64,000 bases of DNA from positions 37,451,293-37,515,292 of the forward strand of contig NC_084469.1 of NCBI RefSeq assembly GCF_027409185.1, read 5' to 3'. The DNA comes from Cynocephalus volans. Lineage: Eukaryota > Chordata > Mammalia > Dermoptera > Cynocephalidae. This document shows positions 16,977 to 28,514 of the stretch, piece after piece. The first letter of the stretch is position 1. Every line of letters begins with the position of its first letter. The position numbers were made by a program, and so were the translations under genes. The notes under the pieces were generated by a model. That model searched no databases, was not told the origin of the DNA, and saw only the letters and a program-made list of their open reading frames with translations.

Positions 16977-17000
16977 CTTGGAGCTTTTTAAAGCAGGACG
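16977..17000 (-). other. MYH2: MYH2 exon 1 (5' UTR)
   Basis: Short non-coding first exon ending AGCTCCAAG before donor GTAAGTGGG. The 3' border is clear. The 5' border (near 17,000) is estimated from the TATA box and could shift by several bases. Confidence 0.6.
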
Positions 17001-17022
17001 AGTCAGCTTCATTCCAAGGGCT

Positions 17023-17030
17023 CTTTTATA
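17023..17030 (-). promoter_or_regulatory. MYH2: MYH2 TATA box
   Basis: On the minus strand the sequence reads CCATATAAAAGAG, a strong TATA box. It lies about 30 bp upstream of the expected start site (near 17,000) and about 50 bp upstream of the exon 1 donor at 16,976-16,975. An E-box CAGCTG (17,052-17,057) and an NFAT-like TGGAAA (plus strand, 17,041-17,046) sit just upstream, as expected for a muscle promoter. The start site itself is inferred from spacing. Confidence 0.75.
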
Positions 17031-17051
17031 TGGATAGCTATGGAAACAATG

Positions 17052-17057
17052 CAGCTG
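17052..17057. promoter_or_regulatory. E-box in MYH2 proximal promoter
   Basis: Palindromic CAGCTG inside GCAGCTGC, about 25 bp upstream of the TATA box. This is the core recognised by MyoD-family bHLH factors. Binding is inferred, not shown. Confidence 0.5.
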
Positions 17058-17059
17058 CC

Positions 17060-18240
17060 TCTTCTTTCTTAAGTCAAAAGGAATTGTTTGGCAAAAAACC
17101 TCTTGGCAGTCTAGCGTCCCCGCATAATTCTCATTCATATTAAGAATGGTTGGATATAATTAGAAATATTTTTCTTATTGAGTATGTGGATAAATCTCCT
17201 ATGGATAATTTGAGAAGATGATCTGGAGGGAAGATTCAAGCTGGTGGAGAAAGGCAGTGGCTGAGCAGCCAGGATACCTGGCTTCTTGCATAACTTCTTT
17301 TTGGCCTTGCTGGGCATACCATTCGGGCTTGCCTCGCATCCCTTTTGCATATTTTGCATATTAAATGATGTAAATAAAATACAAAGATTTATTTTAATTA
17401 TGTGAGGGTTAATTTTCACCTGTGGATCTTTTCTTTCCAGCCTTGCAAAATCAAGCTATATACCTTCAACAATTTAAAAAGAGATAAAGTCCTCTCTTTC
17501 TTGTTCCAATATTGTAGTTTCAGGAATTTCCTTGCTCTCTCACCTTTTTGCTTTTGCCCAAGCTGTTCCCCCTACACATCACACTATTTCCTGTCCCCTT
17601 ACTCATTTGACCTGCAGTAAGAAAGACTGATTATTTTCCAGTAGTAAGGGATGCTTTTAGAGAGGACTTCCCAACCTTTTTCATGTCATAACACACTGAG
17701 AAAAATGACAATATTATTTACTAGCACACGAAAGTAATGTGAAGGGACTTGGCTGTATTTGTAAAGGGCATGGTAAGAATATTGTTTTACACTTCTCTAT
17801 GTAATGTAAATATAATAAATGTAATATACACAGCATTAAGGAAAATATTAAATACTGAATATGTCTGAAATTTCTAAATAATATCTTTTTGAAACTTTTG
17901 AAAAGGAGAAATTTGAGCTAGATTCCTCAAACAAAACTTGTTTATATCTAGATTTATACTTGAAATGTGACACATATTTCCTGATCAAAATTTTTGAAAT
18001 GATGCAGACAGTATCTGCATTCTTGATAATTACTACTGTGGGGATCTTTACACAAGAAAAGGATAAAAAGGTAAAAACGGTTGAGATTATAATTTAAAAA
18101 TTTACCTGCTCTTCTCTTCCCTTCATTGACAAAATATAATGTCTATTTTTCTAGGATAATTAGAATAATTTTTTAATCCATTTGAATTCTTTTTTTCATA
18201 TCAAATGTTTCAAAAGATGATGAATCCCTAATCTTAAAAA
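17060..18240. other. MYH2 upstream flank, no gene
   Basis: AT-rich DNA beyond the promoter. A possible decayed hAT piece opens near 17,660 (CTTCCCAACCTTTTTCATG). Nothing else is recognisable. Distal promoter elements are expected here but cannot be assigned from sequence alone. Confidence 0.4.
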
Positions 18241-18244
18241 AGTT

Positions 18245-18860
18245 CATGTGTTAAAGGAGTCACCCAGCTGCCAGATTGGTCAAAGGGCACATTAGTCACA
18301 AATACACAGAAGTGCCTGATATATTCAAAGTCCAAGATTTAGAGCTATCACTCTGGGCTACCTCTCAGCCTTCCAGCACCTTTACTCTGGCTGGCTGCGC
18401 TTTGGGCTGCATGCCCTGTTCCAGGCATCCTGGAATGCTAACCCTTCCAACGATTTCAGGGGTCTCTTGATGGCAGCAGATGGCATCACACTCTCAGCTG
18501 GCTGCTGAAGTTGTTCTCGGCTCCACTCAGCACGTCAAATGCCACTATTGTGCTTGCCTCCTTTGGGGATCAAGGGTACACTATTCCCTCCGAGGAACCA
18601 CTGGTCAGCCTTCTCACAGCTAGAGACTGGCTCCAGGGCTCTGGCACCCCCTGCCCATCCAGCCCTTCTGAGATGGAAGGGATCAACATGTTATGGCACA
18701 TGTGTAACCTTTTTGATGGCAAGACCCACTGGTTGGGCAGCTCTGCTTCAAGGTGAGCTGTGGTGCTATTTCTGCACACTAAACAGCCATTTTTAGTACC
18801 CAAACCAATATTTTGATAGTCTCTTGTTACATTCTTGCTGCCCATGGGCATTTTTTATAT
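18245..18860. other. GC-richer unique segment, unassigned
   Basis: Clearly less AT-rich than its neighbours, with no repeat signature. Overlapping short open frames occur on both strands (81 and 85 codons plus, 93 minus), none resembling a known protein. It could be a regulatory element or a decayed retrocopy. Confidence 0.3.
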
Positions 18861-18985
18861 GCTTTATTACGTTTCTTGTTTCATGTTTTTTTATGAAATG
18901 ATCTTCACTTTTAAGTCATCTCATGGTTATATATTCTGTTTCCTCAGTGTGTAGACTACTTCAGTGATTACTGTATTCTATTCTA

Positions 18986-19092
18986 TTCCTTATTACATTC
19001 AAAAATAATGTATTAGACAGCGTGTACTGTCTAATATATTACTAGATGCTGTAGATGTTGTCTAATACATTGTTTTTGGATGTAATAAGGAA
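18986..19092. repeat. Near-perfect inverted repeat (hairpin), probable MITE
   Basis: Arms 18,986-19,019 and 19,059-19,092 are 34 nt each and pair at 32 of 34 positions around a 39-nt loop. The outer end is TTCCTTATTACAT and the inner end AATGTATTAGACA. The loop holds a further copy of TGTCTAATAYAT. No TA or TTAA duplication is evident, so the transposon class is unknown. Confidence 0.85.
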
Positions 19093-19544
19093 ATGCGAAG
19101 CCTCGTTCCCAGTGGTTGAGAAATGCATAGTTCCCTGTGCCACTTAGCTCATAACTTGTGACTGGTAAATGTTCTTTGAGAACTAGGGCTTAAGGAATAT
19201 GTCAGTCAAGATAATCTAATTTTCCACTCTGCACACAGATCAAGGCACATTCACTTGTGCCTTTTTCTTGATTTCACCAATATTTTTACTACTGCTGTAA
19301 TGAGTCAGGGGCTTTCTACTTTTCATTGCTTGGGATATCTGTCACATTTAGGTCTGGTGACAACTCAGAAATAGAGGGAATTCAAGAGTGAATCCTGGTC
19401 TATGTCATGCAAGGAGGGTTGGAAGGAATAGCAGCCACTGGCCTTGTCTTCAAGAAGGTTGTAATCTAAGAAATCAAGAGAGCACTGACAAAGTGACTCA
19501 AGTCACTGTCAAAACAACGTAGATGGAGGTTTACAAAAATATAG

Positions 19545-19905
19545 TATATGAGTTCTTTGCAGGGAAGGAGCCATATTTTATGCATCTCTTTGATCCTCAT
19601 CAACACCTAGGATGGTGCTAACACATAGAAGTTCCCCCCAAATTCTAGTTTACAAATTCCATATTGCTCCAGGTTTCTTTTCCCTAATTGTTCTTGTCCC
19701 CAACAGCTGAAATTAGGGCCTGGATTTAACTTTTGAACCATATACTACCTGGATATCCTTGGAAATTTACTAAACCTTCCCAAGACTCAGTTTCCTAATG
19801 AAAAGAATAATAAAGTGCCACCTCATAGGGGCGTTTGAGGAGCAGATAAGGTGATAAGGAGCCTAGAAGCTTAGAACAGTGCCTGGTACCCATTACTCAT
19901 TCAAT
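19545..19905 (+). repeat. L2 end (about 19,545-19,632) and MIR (about 19,715-19,905)
   Basis: L2-like text GGGAAGGAGCCATATTTTAT and CCTAGGATGGTGCTAACACA is followed by MIR-like TTAGAACAGTGCCTGGTACC and AAGACTCAGTTTCCTAATG. Both are ancient relics in plus orientation. Confidence 0.65.
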
Positions 19906-20141
19906 GGATATTAACAGTTATGTACTATGGCCCCCATCTTTTGTTAGTTCTTATTCTGAACTCTCTGTTGCAGTGAAGCTAGTTCCCTTTCTGATCCCTA
20001 TACCAAGACATGCTTGTCCCATGGATCATTTCAATTACCCAATAAACATTTACATAGCATTACTATATGCCAGGCTCCTGGGTAAGCTTCCCACTGCCAC
20101 CATGGAATCTCCTTCTCTCTTTCATATCATCGTCTTATGTA

Positions 20142-20224
20142 CAAGGGTAACTCAAAAATTTTGTTGAAAATTAAGAGTTAAAAGATAATATTAATCTTTT
20201 CATGAACTTTTTGAAATACCCTCA
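20142..20224. mobile_element. Mariner-type MITE, copy 1 (83 bp)
   Basis: Palindromic short element flanked by TA at 20,140-20,141 and 20,225-20,226. The ends CAAGGGTAACTCAAAAA and (complement) TGAGGGTATTTCAAAAA match the copy at 61,474. TA duplication plus these ends indicate a Tc1/mariner (MADE/HSMAR2-like) MITE. Confidence 0.75.
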
Positions 20225-20369
20225 TATATCAAAATCCAGCTCAGATCTTACCAAGACATTTTTCTGTTATTCCACCTGATAGAGAAAGGGTAGTTTGGTC
20301 TAAAGAGAGAGACGAATTCATGGAAGCTGTTATATTAAGACAGATGTGACGAAATGAGAGCCTGTTCTA

Positions 20370-20555
20370 GGGAGTTGGTGGTGGAAACGGAAAAGAAAGG
20401 GTGATCGAAAAATTGGTTAACTGGTTACGTCTAGGGAGGGGGACTGAGTGTTTGTTAACAGAGTGGAGAATGATGTTTCATACTGTACCCTTCTGTACCT
20501 TCTGAACTGTGTGCTGGGTGCATGTATTACTGCTTTAAAAATAAAACGTGATGAT
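20370..20555 (+). mobile_element. Old L1 3' UTR fragment
   Basis: Resembles old L1M 3' ends: GGGGACTGAGTGTTTGTTAA, CCTTCTGTACCTTCTGAACT and a terminal AAAAATAAAA. No coding frame. DNA from 20,560 to 21,090 shows nothing recognisable. Confidence 0.5.
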
Positions 20556-21090
20556 TTGTCAAAAGAAGATCTCCTATAAAAATTGAAAGAAAAGAACGGA
20601 TGGCTTTGAAAGAAGCATGACCACAGAATTAGAGAGATGGGATATTATCTCCTAGAAGAGTCAGGATCAAGATGTGAGTTTTCCAGTGGCCACTTCTCTC
20701 TCTTCCACAGGCTGGAATCCAGGTCCATCAACCTGGATTCTGAAAACGATGAATGTCGATACTGTTTTCTAGGAATGTGCTGGTTTTCTGGCTCAAACTT
20801 GGTAACTTTGCAGCAGCAACCCACATGTAAAATCCCATGAACAGAAATATATGATTTCAAATGTCTAGTTAAAGAATTTCTTGAGAATTTGCTTCATAAA
20901 GAAAAAAAGAAAATGGCTAGCAAGAAGCCTATGGGAGTGCTCTTAATTTACAGTTTTTGAAAGAGATGGTGAGGTTCATTCAAAAGCCACTTATAATTAG
21001 TTTTTCTCATATATTCCATGATTCTTTTTAGTAGCTCTAGCTTTCAAAGAATACACTATAAAAGGGAAAGTTTGTGTGTCTGAGTACTTG

Positions 21091-21157
21091 TAGGTAGAAT
21101 TGTACAGGAAGTTGTTGGGTAAGTTTCTACTTACAGGTAGAACTGTACAGGAAGTAT
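21091..21157. repeat. Imperfect direct duplication, about 45-bp spacing
   Basis: GGTAGAAYTGTACAGGAAGT occurs at about 21,093 and again at about 21,137, with a similar TACTT lead. A small local duplication. Confidence 0.6.
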
Positions 21158-21559
21158 ACTGAGTTTAATCTAAAGAACTTATTGTGTGTAAAACATCCTG
21201 TTAAGGGCTTAGGAGAGAGGAAGATAAGCCATACTTGATGCCTATCACCCAGCAGTCCCACCAGCACTTTTGGGAGAAGGAAAACTTAAGACTTGTTTAT
21301 TTGTTTTGCTAATTACAAAAGTAATATAGGTATATGGATGTTTTAGACATTTGGGGGGAAAAACACAAAAGAATAAAAGTCAAGAAAATTTATTTCTTAA
21401 TGGTGAATGTGGGGAAAAATGCATTCATTTCTACGCATCTCAACATTTGCTTACCAACTTGTATCAGGTTAATTTGATTATGTAATTAAGAGGTACAATC
21501 AGTATGTATATTCCTTTATTGTCCTCATGCCTATCAAATAGTAGGCATCAGTACATGTT

Positions 21560-21800
21560 GGTTGAATGACTATTTATATATCATTTATATAGCATATAGA
21601 AGCCACTATTTATACAGCATTTTATAGCCTGTAAATATCTTATGGGAATTATCTCACTTTTTTCTTCCAACAGCTTTGGGGTATGGATAGGACAGCTAAG
21701 CTATCCTCTTTTTATCCTTGAAGAAACAGTGATTCAGAAGGGTGTTAAATTGCTTGCCTAAACAGAGTGGAACTCAAGTAAAGATTTGCTGCTCCACTCT
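21560..21800. repeat. MIR-family relic
   Basis: TTATACAGCATTTTATAGCC, GGGAATTATCTCAC and GGAACTCAAGTAAAGATTTG are antisense MIR-like wording. Strongly decayed. Confidence 0.5.
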
Positions 21801-22024
21801 CCGTTGCTTTCAAGGACTAGCATATGTAACTCTTGAGTGCCATTTATCTCAGAATTGCTCTAACTCCTTTAGATTGACAATTAGGGTGTAAGTTAGTAAA
21901 CTACTAGTCTTACCCAGGCACCTCACAATATGATGGGGAAGGTGAGATTCTGCTCATTCTCTTCAAAGTTAGCACACTGACTAACTTTAACACTAACAGA
22001 TTTCTTTAATGAAGAGGTAACATC

Positions 22025-22165
22025 TGGTTGAAGGATCATGGAAGGCTTCATAGAAGTGATATCTGAGATGGTCCATGAAGAAATGGGTAGGATTTGACAG
22101 ATAGGAGATCCAGGAAGGTAGAAGATCTAGGTGCAAAAATGGAAACAGTAAGAACAGAGATGGGA
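22025..22165 (-). repeat. L2 fragment, antisense
   Basis: ATGGAAGGCTTCATAGAAGT and GAAGAAATGGGTAGGATTTG correspond to the complement of the L2 3' region. The 22,170-24,325 stretch holds no repeat or gene I recognise apart from short A-rich runs near 23,040. Confidence 0.5.
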
Positions 22166-24329
22166 GGAGGAAAAATTTGATGTCTGAAGAAGAGGGAATG
22201 GTCTTGTCTGTTTAGAGTCTAACGTGTGTGTAAGGGAGTGGTCTAAGGAGACTGGTTGGGACCATTAGATGGGTCAGAAGCTGTTGCTATGACTACTTCA
22301 TTAAGAACGAATGTCCTGTCCCAGAACCCTAAATGAGACTGACCAGAGCACCTGCTTTTTGCCTTTGTCCTCATACCATTCACCCCAAGTTTCCTTATTT
22401 TTCACTCAGTTCTTTGCTCTCAGGTTGGTTTTCCATCTTCCACATCCACACCGGCCACAATGGCCTCCCCCCTTCGGACTCCTCTTCTGCACTTTATCTC
22501 TTCTTCCCTTGACCATGCTTGATCATGCTGTCTGGGCACCTTACTGCTCACCCTCTTCCTTTCTCAAGGTCCTTCCTCCCACTGATACCTCTTGAAGCTG
22601 GAAACAACTATGACTTCCACCCAACTCCTTTGCTGCCCTGCCAGGTCTACTCATAGCATGTGATAACAAAGGGCCTTGAATGCTGGACACAAGAGTTCAG
22701 CTTGAATAAAATATTTAGCCCCCACATATGGGGCTATCAGCCAAAACAACACTGACATGAATTTAGAATGGTAAATTGAACCATGGAACACTGAAGTTAT
22801 CTCACACATGGCTTAAAATAAAATATACCCAACATTGCTTTGAGAAATTTTAATTTTATTTGAGTGTAACGAGATTTTTAAAGTCACTTTTTAGGAATGG
22901 AGAAAGTATTCAGTTAACTCAATTCTGTCTTCTTTATCCCAGTTGCAAGAATAAAAACTGAATCAAAATAATTTTTATCTTGTCCTGCCAAGATCACCCC
23001 CTGCTCAAAAACAACAAAACCAAACCAAATCTAGATGATCCCAAAAAAGAAAAAAAAAAAGGAGTGTGATTTGGGGGTGGGCATGGAATTCTCATGGTTG
23101 GAGGACAAAAGATTTTTGCTATTTCCGTGAGCCGGACATTTCAAGGAGACCCAAATGTGGATCAGCTTCCTCAAAACGGCTTCTTCTCTTGTGTGGTTTT
23201 GCCTCGTCCCAGGTCAAGCAACTGGTCCAGGGGATAGAAGTTGATGAAAACCGGGCTGCTCTCCAGGGCCGAGGAGTATTTTTAGGTCTTGAGGAAGAAG
23301 GTTTTTTTTGAAGGAAAGGATGGCAATGTCATCCAAAGCACTAGTCCTGTGCAGAAGCTGGGACTTGGCATGACTTGAGAAGTGCGCTTCAAAAGGAATG
23401 CAGCCAAAGGCCAGGCTTCCAGAGACCGAACGCTGGAGATCCTGTCGTTCTGCTGGTCTATCTGAAGAACTTGACGACAGAAGTTTTCATGGATTTTCTC
23501 AGTCTTTGTCGTTTTTATAATTCATTACGCATTTGCTTCGTTTCGATTGCCCTGTGGGAGACTCTAGCCTCATATTCAGTATTCTTTCTCCTTTGAGCAT
23601 TAGTAACAAAAATAACCATTGAAACCCCCAAGATATATCATATCCTTGTGGGAAAATGTTAGCTGGCCAATGTTGAACAGTCCTCCAGGTAAAAATTGTG
23701 AGAAGAACTGATGGATGGAATATCAGATGCCTGTGTGTGCACGTGTGGATGGGATGTGTGTTTACGTGTGCCCAGCGTGCATGCACGTGCTTAACAAAAA
23801 GTGTCTTGAGTAGTTAGGAGAAGGACAGAAATGGCAGAGCTCCCTGTCTTTTGTGGATGATTCAGACTTATCATGGAGTAGTGGGGTGTTTAGATAGGCT
23901 CTCTCCTTAAGCTCTTACTAATGCAAGTCATTCTGAATTTGCCTTCAGGAGAATCAGTAATTTAAGTGAAATAAAGAAATTGAACTTCTGGAAACTGTCT
24001 TCAACTGAATCCCTCCTGGGGAGTTTTTACAAAGGTACTGTAGACCACCTTTACTCAAAATGTGTCCTTTAGACAATTAGGCCAGCATGACTGATGACAA
24101 AGGCATTTTGTGTTCACATAAACTTGGGACACACTTCGAAGAGTAACAGTGCACACTGGCATGATGGAGCCTCTTTACTGTATTATGTTTTTCACAAACT
24201 TATTTAGCCATGGGATGGTTTTGTTTTATTTTTTCCATTTAGTACTTGCACCATACTGTTAAATGCTGGAAAGCATCTTTGAATTTTATTCTTCTGGTGT
24301 GTGTGCCATTATGTACATCATTGGTAATC

Positions 24330-24512
24330 AAAGTGGAATCTGTGCAAAAAGGCAGCACAGGCATCACCTGGGAGCTTATAGAAATGCAGACTTCGGGACT
24401 CCACCCAAGACCTACAGAATCAGAATCTCTGCAGGTGGAGCCCAGGAGTCTGTGTTTTAACAATTGCTCCATGTAATTCATACTACAGTTTGAGAAGCTC
24501 TGATGTAGCTGT
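24330..24512 (+). repeat. MER5A
   Basis: GGCATCACCTGGGAGCTTAT, AGAAATGCAGACTTC, CTACAGAATCAGAATCTCTG and the TTTGAGAAGCTCTG terminus are MER5A diagnostics. Confidence 0.85.
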
Positions 24513-24987
24513 TCGGTCAGAAATGAGGCTGATAATTACATTTCTTAGATGATAACAGATCCACCAAACCTCTGCTTGGTTTTTAAGACTCCACCCAACC
24601 AATCCAAACTTAATTTACTTCAATTCCCAGCCCCACACCCTACTCACTGTCTTCTGTGAGGCTCTACTTCACACAGCCACTGTGTCTTGCTAATGCTATT
24701 TCCACTTCTCTGTTTCTGCCATGGACTTCTCAGAATAATACTTTTAAATGCATACAGTGAAGCAAGTAGGAGTGTAAAAGAAATCAAGTTATACTGAAAT
24801 AGTTATCAAAATATTTTTAAAAACTATATTAATAAAGCATCAAATATATTCCCATTTCATATAAGATCCGGGGGCAGATCTGTAACTATTATAATTTCAA
24901 AGTGTTGATGCCTATGAACAATATTTTGAAATATCTACAACTATTAAAACATGATATGAAAATACCTATAATTTCTCCTGGTGACTG

Positions 24988-25222
24988 TGATGGTTAATTA
25001 ATTTTATTTGTCAACTTGACTGGGCTAAGGAATGCCCAGATAGCTGGTAAAACATTATTTCTGGGTGTGTCTATGAGGGCGTTTCAGGAAGAGACCAGCA
25101 TTTGGGTTGGCAGATTGAGTAAAGAAGACCCACCCTCATCAGTGCAGGTGGGCACCATCTGATTCCTCGAGGGCCCCAATAGAACAAAAAGGGGGAGGAA
25201 GAGCGAATTTGCTTTCTGAGCT
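24988..25222 (+). mobile_element. Ancient interspersed repeat, left half (interrupted by L1)
   Basis: Carries the ends of a common eutherian repeat: TGTGATGGTTAATTAATTTT, GTCAACTTGACTGGGCTAAG, AACATTATTTCTGGGTGTGT and GAATAGAAC-type text. I do not recall the family name with confidence. The right half resumes at 26,219, and a second antisense copy is at 37,035. Confidence 0.8.
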
Positions 25223-25238
25223 GAGACATCCATCTTCT

Positions 25239-26202
25239 TCTCTTTTTTTATTTTAATTTACTCACTGTATTATACATACTTATGGGGTATAATCTGACAT
25301 TTTGACACATATATGTTGTACAATAATCAGGTCAGAGTAGTTAATACATAGGTCACTTCATGCATTTGTCATTTCTTTATGGTGGGAACATTCAAAAGCT
25401 TCTCCTCCAGCTATTATGTAATATACAAAACTTAACTGTTGACCATAGTCACCCTACTGTGAAATAAAACATCAGAACTTATTCCTCCTGTGTAATTGTA
25501 ATTTTGTACCTGTTGGCCAGCGTCTCCCTGTTTTACTCCCCACCACCCTCTGCCCTTCCCTCCCAATCTCTGGCAACCCCTCTTCTATTATCTGACTCTG
25601 TAATGTCAACTATTTTTTTCTTCTTAGATTCCACATATGAGTGAGGTCATGTGGTATTTATTTTTCTGTGCCTGGCTTACTTCACTTAACATAATGACCT
25701 CCAAGTCCATTCATGTTGCTGCAAATGACAGGATTCATTCTTTTTCGTGGCCGAATGGTATTCCATTGTGTACGTATACCACTATTTTTTTTTTATCCCT
25801 TCATCTGTTCTTGTACACTTAGGTTGATTCCATATCATGGCTATTGTAAATTGTGCTGCAATAAACATGGGAGAGTAGATATCTCTTCAACATACTGACT
25901 TCATTTCCTTTGGGTATATACCCAGTTGTGGGATTGCCAAATCAAATGGTAGTCCTATTTCTAATTTTTTTGAGGAAACTCCATACTGCTTTTTATAATG
26001 GCTGTAGTAATTTGTACGCCCATTGACAGTATGCAAGTATTCCCTTTTCTCCACATCCTCACCAACCCTTGTTTCCTTTTGTCTTTTTGATAACAGCCAT
26101 TCTAACTAGAGAGAGATGATATCTTGTTGTTGTTCTGATTTGCATTTCCCTGATGATTGATAATGTTGAGCATTTTCTCATGTGCCCACTGGCCATTTGT
26201 AT
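25239..26202 (-). mobile_element. L1 3' end, 5'-truncated, with target-site duplication
   Basis: Antisense L1 3' UTR and ORF2 tail: starts with the complement of a poly-A tail, then TATGGGGTATAATCTGACA, and runs to the ORF2 text GGATTGCCAAATCAAATGG and GATTTGCATTTCCCTGATGA. Flanked by GAGACATCYATCTTCT at 25,223-25,238 and 26,203-26,218 (one mismatch). It was inserted into the older repeat at 24,988-26,455. Confidence 0.92.
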
Positions 26203-26218
26203 GAGACATCTATCTTCT

Positions 26219-26455
26219 CTTGCTGTCAGACATCAGTGCTCCTGTTTTCAAGCCTTCAGGCTTGGACTGGAACCACACTACCAGCTTTCCTGGTTCTTTG
26301 GTTTGCAGAGAGCAGATTGTGGGACTTCTCAGCCTGCATTATCCCATGAGACAATCCTTCATAATAAGTATCTTATTATATTATCGATATTAATATCAAT
26401 ATCTGTGTCTATATTCTATTGGTTCTGTTTCTGTGGAGAACCTGACTGATACAGT
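26219..26455 (+). mobile_element. Ancient interspersed repeat, right half
   Basis: Continues the repeat cut by the L1: GACATCAGTGCTCCTG, TGTGGGACTTCTCAGCCT and the terminus TTGGTTCTGTTTCTGTGGAG AACC. Confidence 0.8.
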
Positions 26456-26827
26456 AGCAAAGACACAGTTACTGCTACTAGTACTTGGGTTTGTTGCCCA
26501 CACCATATTTGCAGGAAAGGGACCCCAGGTTAATTTTCCCTGAATAACTTCCATTTATCCCACTACTATGTGTTCAAAGATTTTTCACTTTTCAAGACCG
26601 AGCAGACTTCTTCACTCATTCCGATCCCCCTGAGATTCCACATTTCTGAAGCCATCGTGTCCACATAACGACACGCAACAGTGTACTTCAATTGTTCATA
26701 AAATTTCAACTTTGTGTTTCATCTCTTCTACATCAAGGTAGATTTCTTGGAAGCAGGAGCTGGACTTGTGATTATTTTGAGATTCCCTGCATTAACTGCA
26801 ACCAGTACAGTGATGGGACCAGATACG

Positions 26828-27064
26828 TCAGTGGTTCTCAGCTGTGGACACACACCAAAATCACCTGCAGATGCTCGGCTTTTATGCTGTAGGCAAGCAG
26901 TTCTTGGTGTGTGGTCACAGACCAGCAGCATCAGCAGCACCAGGATATTTGTTAGAAATGTGAATTATTGAACCCCAACCCTGACCTACTGAATCAGAAA
27001 CCCCCGGGGTTTGGACCCAGCAGTCTGTGATTTTGGTATGCACTGAAGTTTGAGAATCACTGCC
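26828..27064 (+). repeat. MER5-family copy, rearranged or nested
   Basis: CAGTGGTTCTCAGCTGTGG opens a copy, but a second opening-like AGCAGTTCTTGGTGTG with GACCAGCAGCATCAGCAGCA follows, and it ends GTTTGAGAATCACTG. This looks like two nested or recombined MER5 copies. Confidence 0.7.
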
Positions 27065-27149
27065 CTAGGGATTCTAACTCAGAAGATATGGGGTAGAATT
27101 CAGAAAACTGTATGGAAAAAGTAATTATTTGGTAAATTCCACTAAGTCA

Positions 27150-28140
27150 AGGATATGGTCAAATTTTGTTCACCATTGTATCTCCAGTGCCTGTTCAGTG
27201 CTTGACACGTGATCTGTGCAAAGAAATATTTGTCAAATAAAAGAAAGAAATGCAATTTTTGAGGCCCACATATTTGTGCAACGATATTTCTCAGTGTCTG
27301 CTGACTTTTATAGGAATTAGATGCAACAAGCCCTTCAAAAGCTGAATATTTCCTTTGAAGGTGCCATTTATTTCGAGGCATTAATTGTTTAACAAACGAT
27401 GCACTTGTGGCTCATCTCACAGCTCCAGCTAGTGATTTGGCTTGTGAGAGAATTTTGAAAAATAAGCCCAAAGGTCAGACTTTAAAAACCTAAGTATCTT
27501 CACCAGACTAAATTAAAATTTGCGTTTTTTTTTTTTTTTCTGTCAGAAGGTGAACTTGCCACATTGAGCTCTCCAGGGTTTTCTGATTTTCCTGACTATA
27601 ATGAGGATGATATTAATTCTTGTACCTTATGGAATAAAGGAGGAAAATCCTTCTGCATTCTATTTTCAAATATAGGTAGACTAAACTAAAGCTACAAAGG
27701 ACTATACTTTCCAAAAAAAACACATGATTTACATTCAGATAACATGATTTATTTACAGATAACAGATTGGCAGAGAGTGTACTTGGCTCTTTAAATAGTA
27801 TGTTACTGATGCATTGATTTAAGGCAAAACAACGTGCAAATAGTTAAGACAGAACAGGGAATACTGAAAGGTGCTCCTGCTCACATGGAGCTCACAACCC
27901 AGCAGAGAAGCGAGAGCAAGAAAAACAAATAATTAGAATTCCTCCTCACCTTCCTTTGCACGCTACAAAGCCCTTACCCAATATTTCTCTTTCTTTCCTT
28001 ATTTGCTTGATGGTGATTTTGTCGTCTTTCACCTCTCTATAACGTTAAGTCCAAGAGATCTTTGACCACCATATCTGACCAGCATTGAGGGTACTTCCCA
28101 GCGCACAGAGGACACAATTGATATTTCTTGAATAAAACGC
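27150..28140 (+). repeat. L2 relics at both ends (27,150-27,245; about 28,035-28,140)
   Basis: TTCACCATTGTATCTCCAGT, GCCTGTTCAGTGCTTGACAC and TTTGTCAAATAAA are L2 3'-end text. A weaker piece near 28,035 ends TTCTTGAATAAA. The 750 bases between have nothing I can name. Confidence 0.55.
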
Positions 28141-28484
28141 TGATGAAGAAAATACAAAGTTAAACAGGCAAATGACTACTTTTCAAATATTAGATACCAC
28201 ACACAGGTCTTCATTTTCATGTTCTCTGATGAAGAACAAAGCTGTGTCTTCACATGGATCTGCAGCATTCAGGTCTTGGTTCTGAAATTTACTGCTATGT
28301 GGCCTTGACCATGTTGCTTAACTTTTGACAATTTATGTTGCCGCCTCCTTTAGTGTGATGACTGAAGGACACAGTGCATATGCACAGGGAGTGTTAGCTG
28401 TTATGGAAACTGCATTTGAAGCCTTGCTGTCTTTAATTCATCCCTAGCTAGAAATGAGAACTTGAAGATGGGAACTGCAGATAT

Positions 28485-28498
28485 TGGTTGGCAGTTTA
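28485..28498. repeat. Candidate target-site duplication, left copy
   Basis: TGGTTGGCAGTTTA immediately precedes the pseudogene's A-tail complement. It recurs at 29,981-29,994 as TGGTTGGCAATTTA (13 of 14), beyond the adjoining L1 fragment. Confidence 0.55.
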
Positions 28499-28514
28499 TT
28501 TTTTTATTTAATTA

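Noticed and set aside
16710..17138. 142-codon minus-strand frame across MYH2 exons 1-2
   Set aside because: It overlaps the TATA box, promoter, non-coding exons and intron 1; splice signals and family structure show that translation starts at 15,272.
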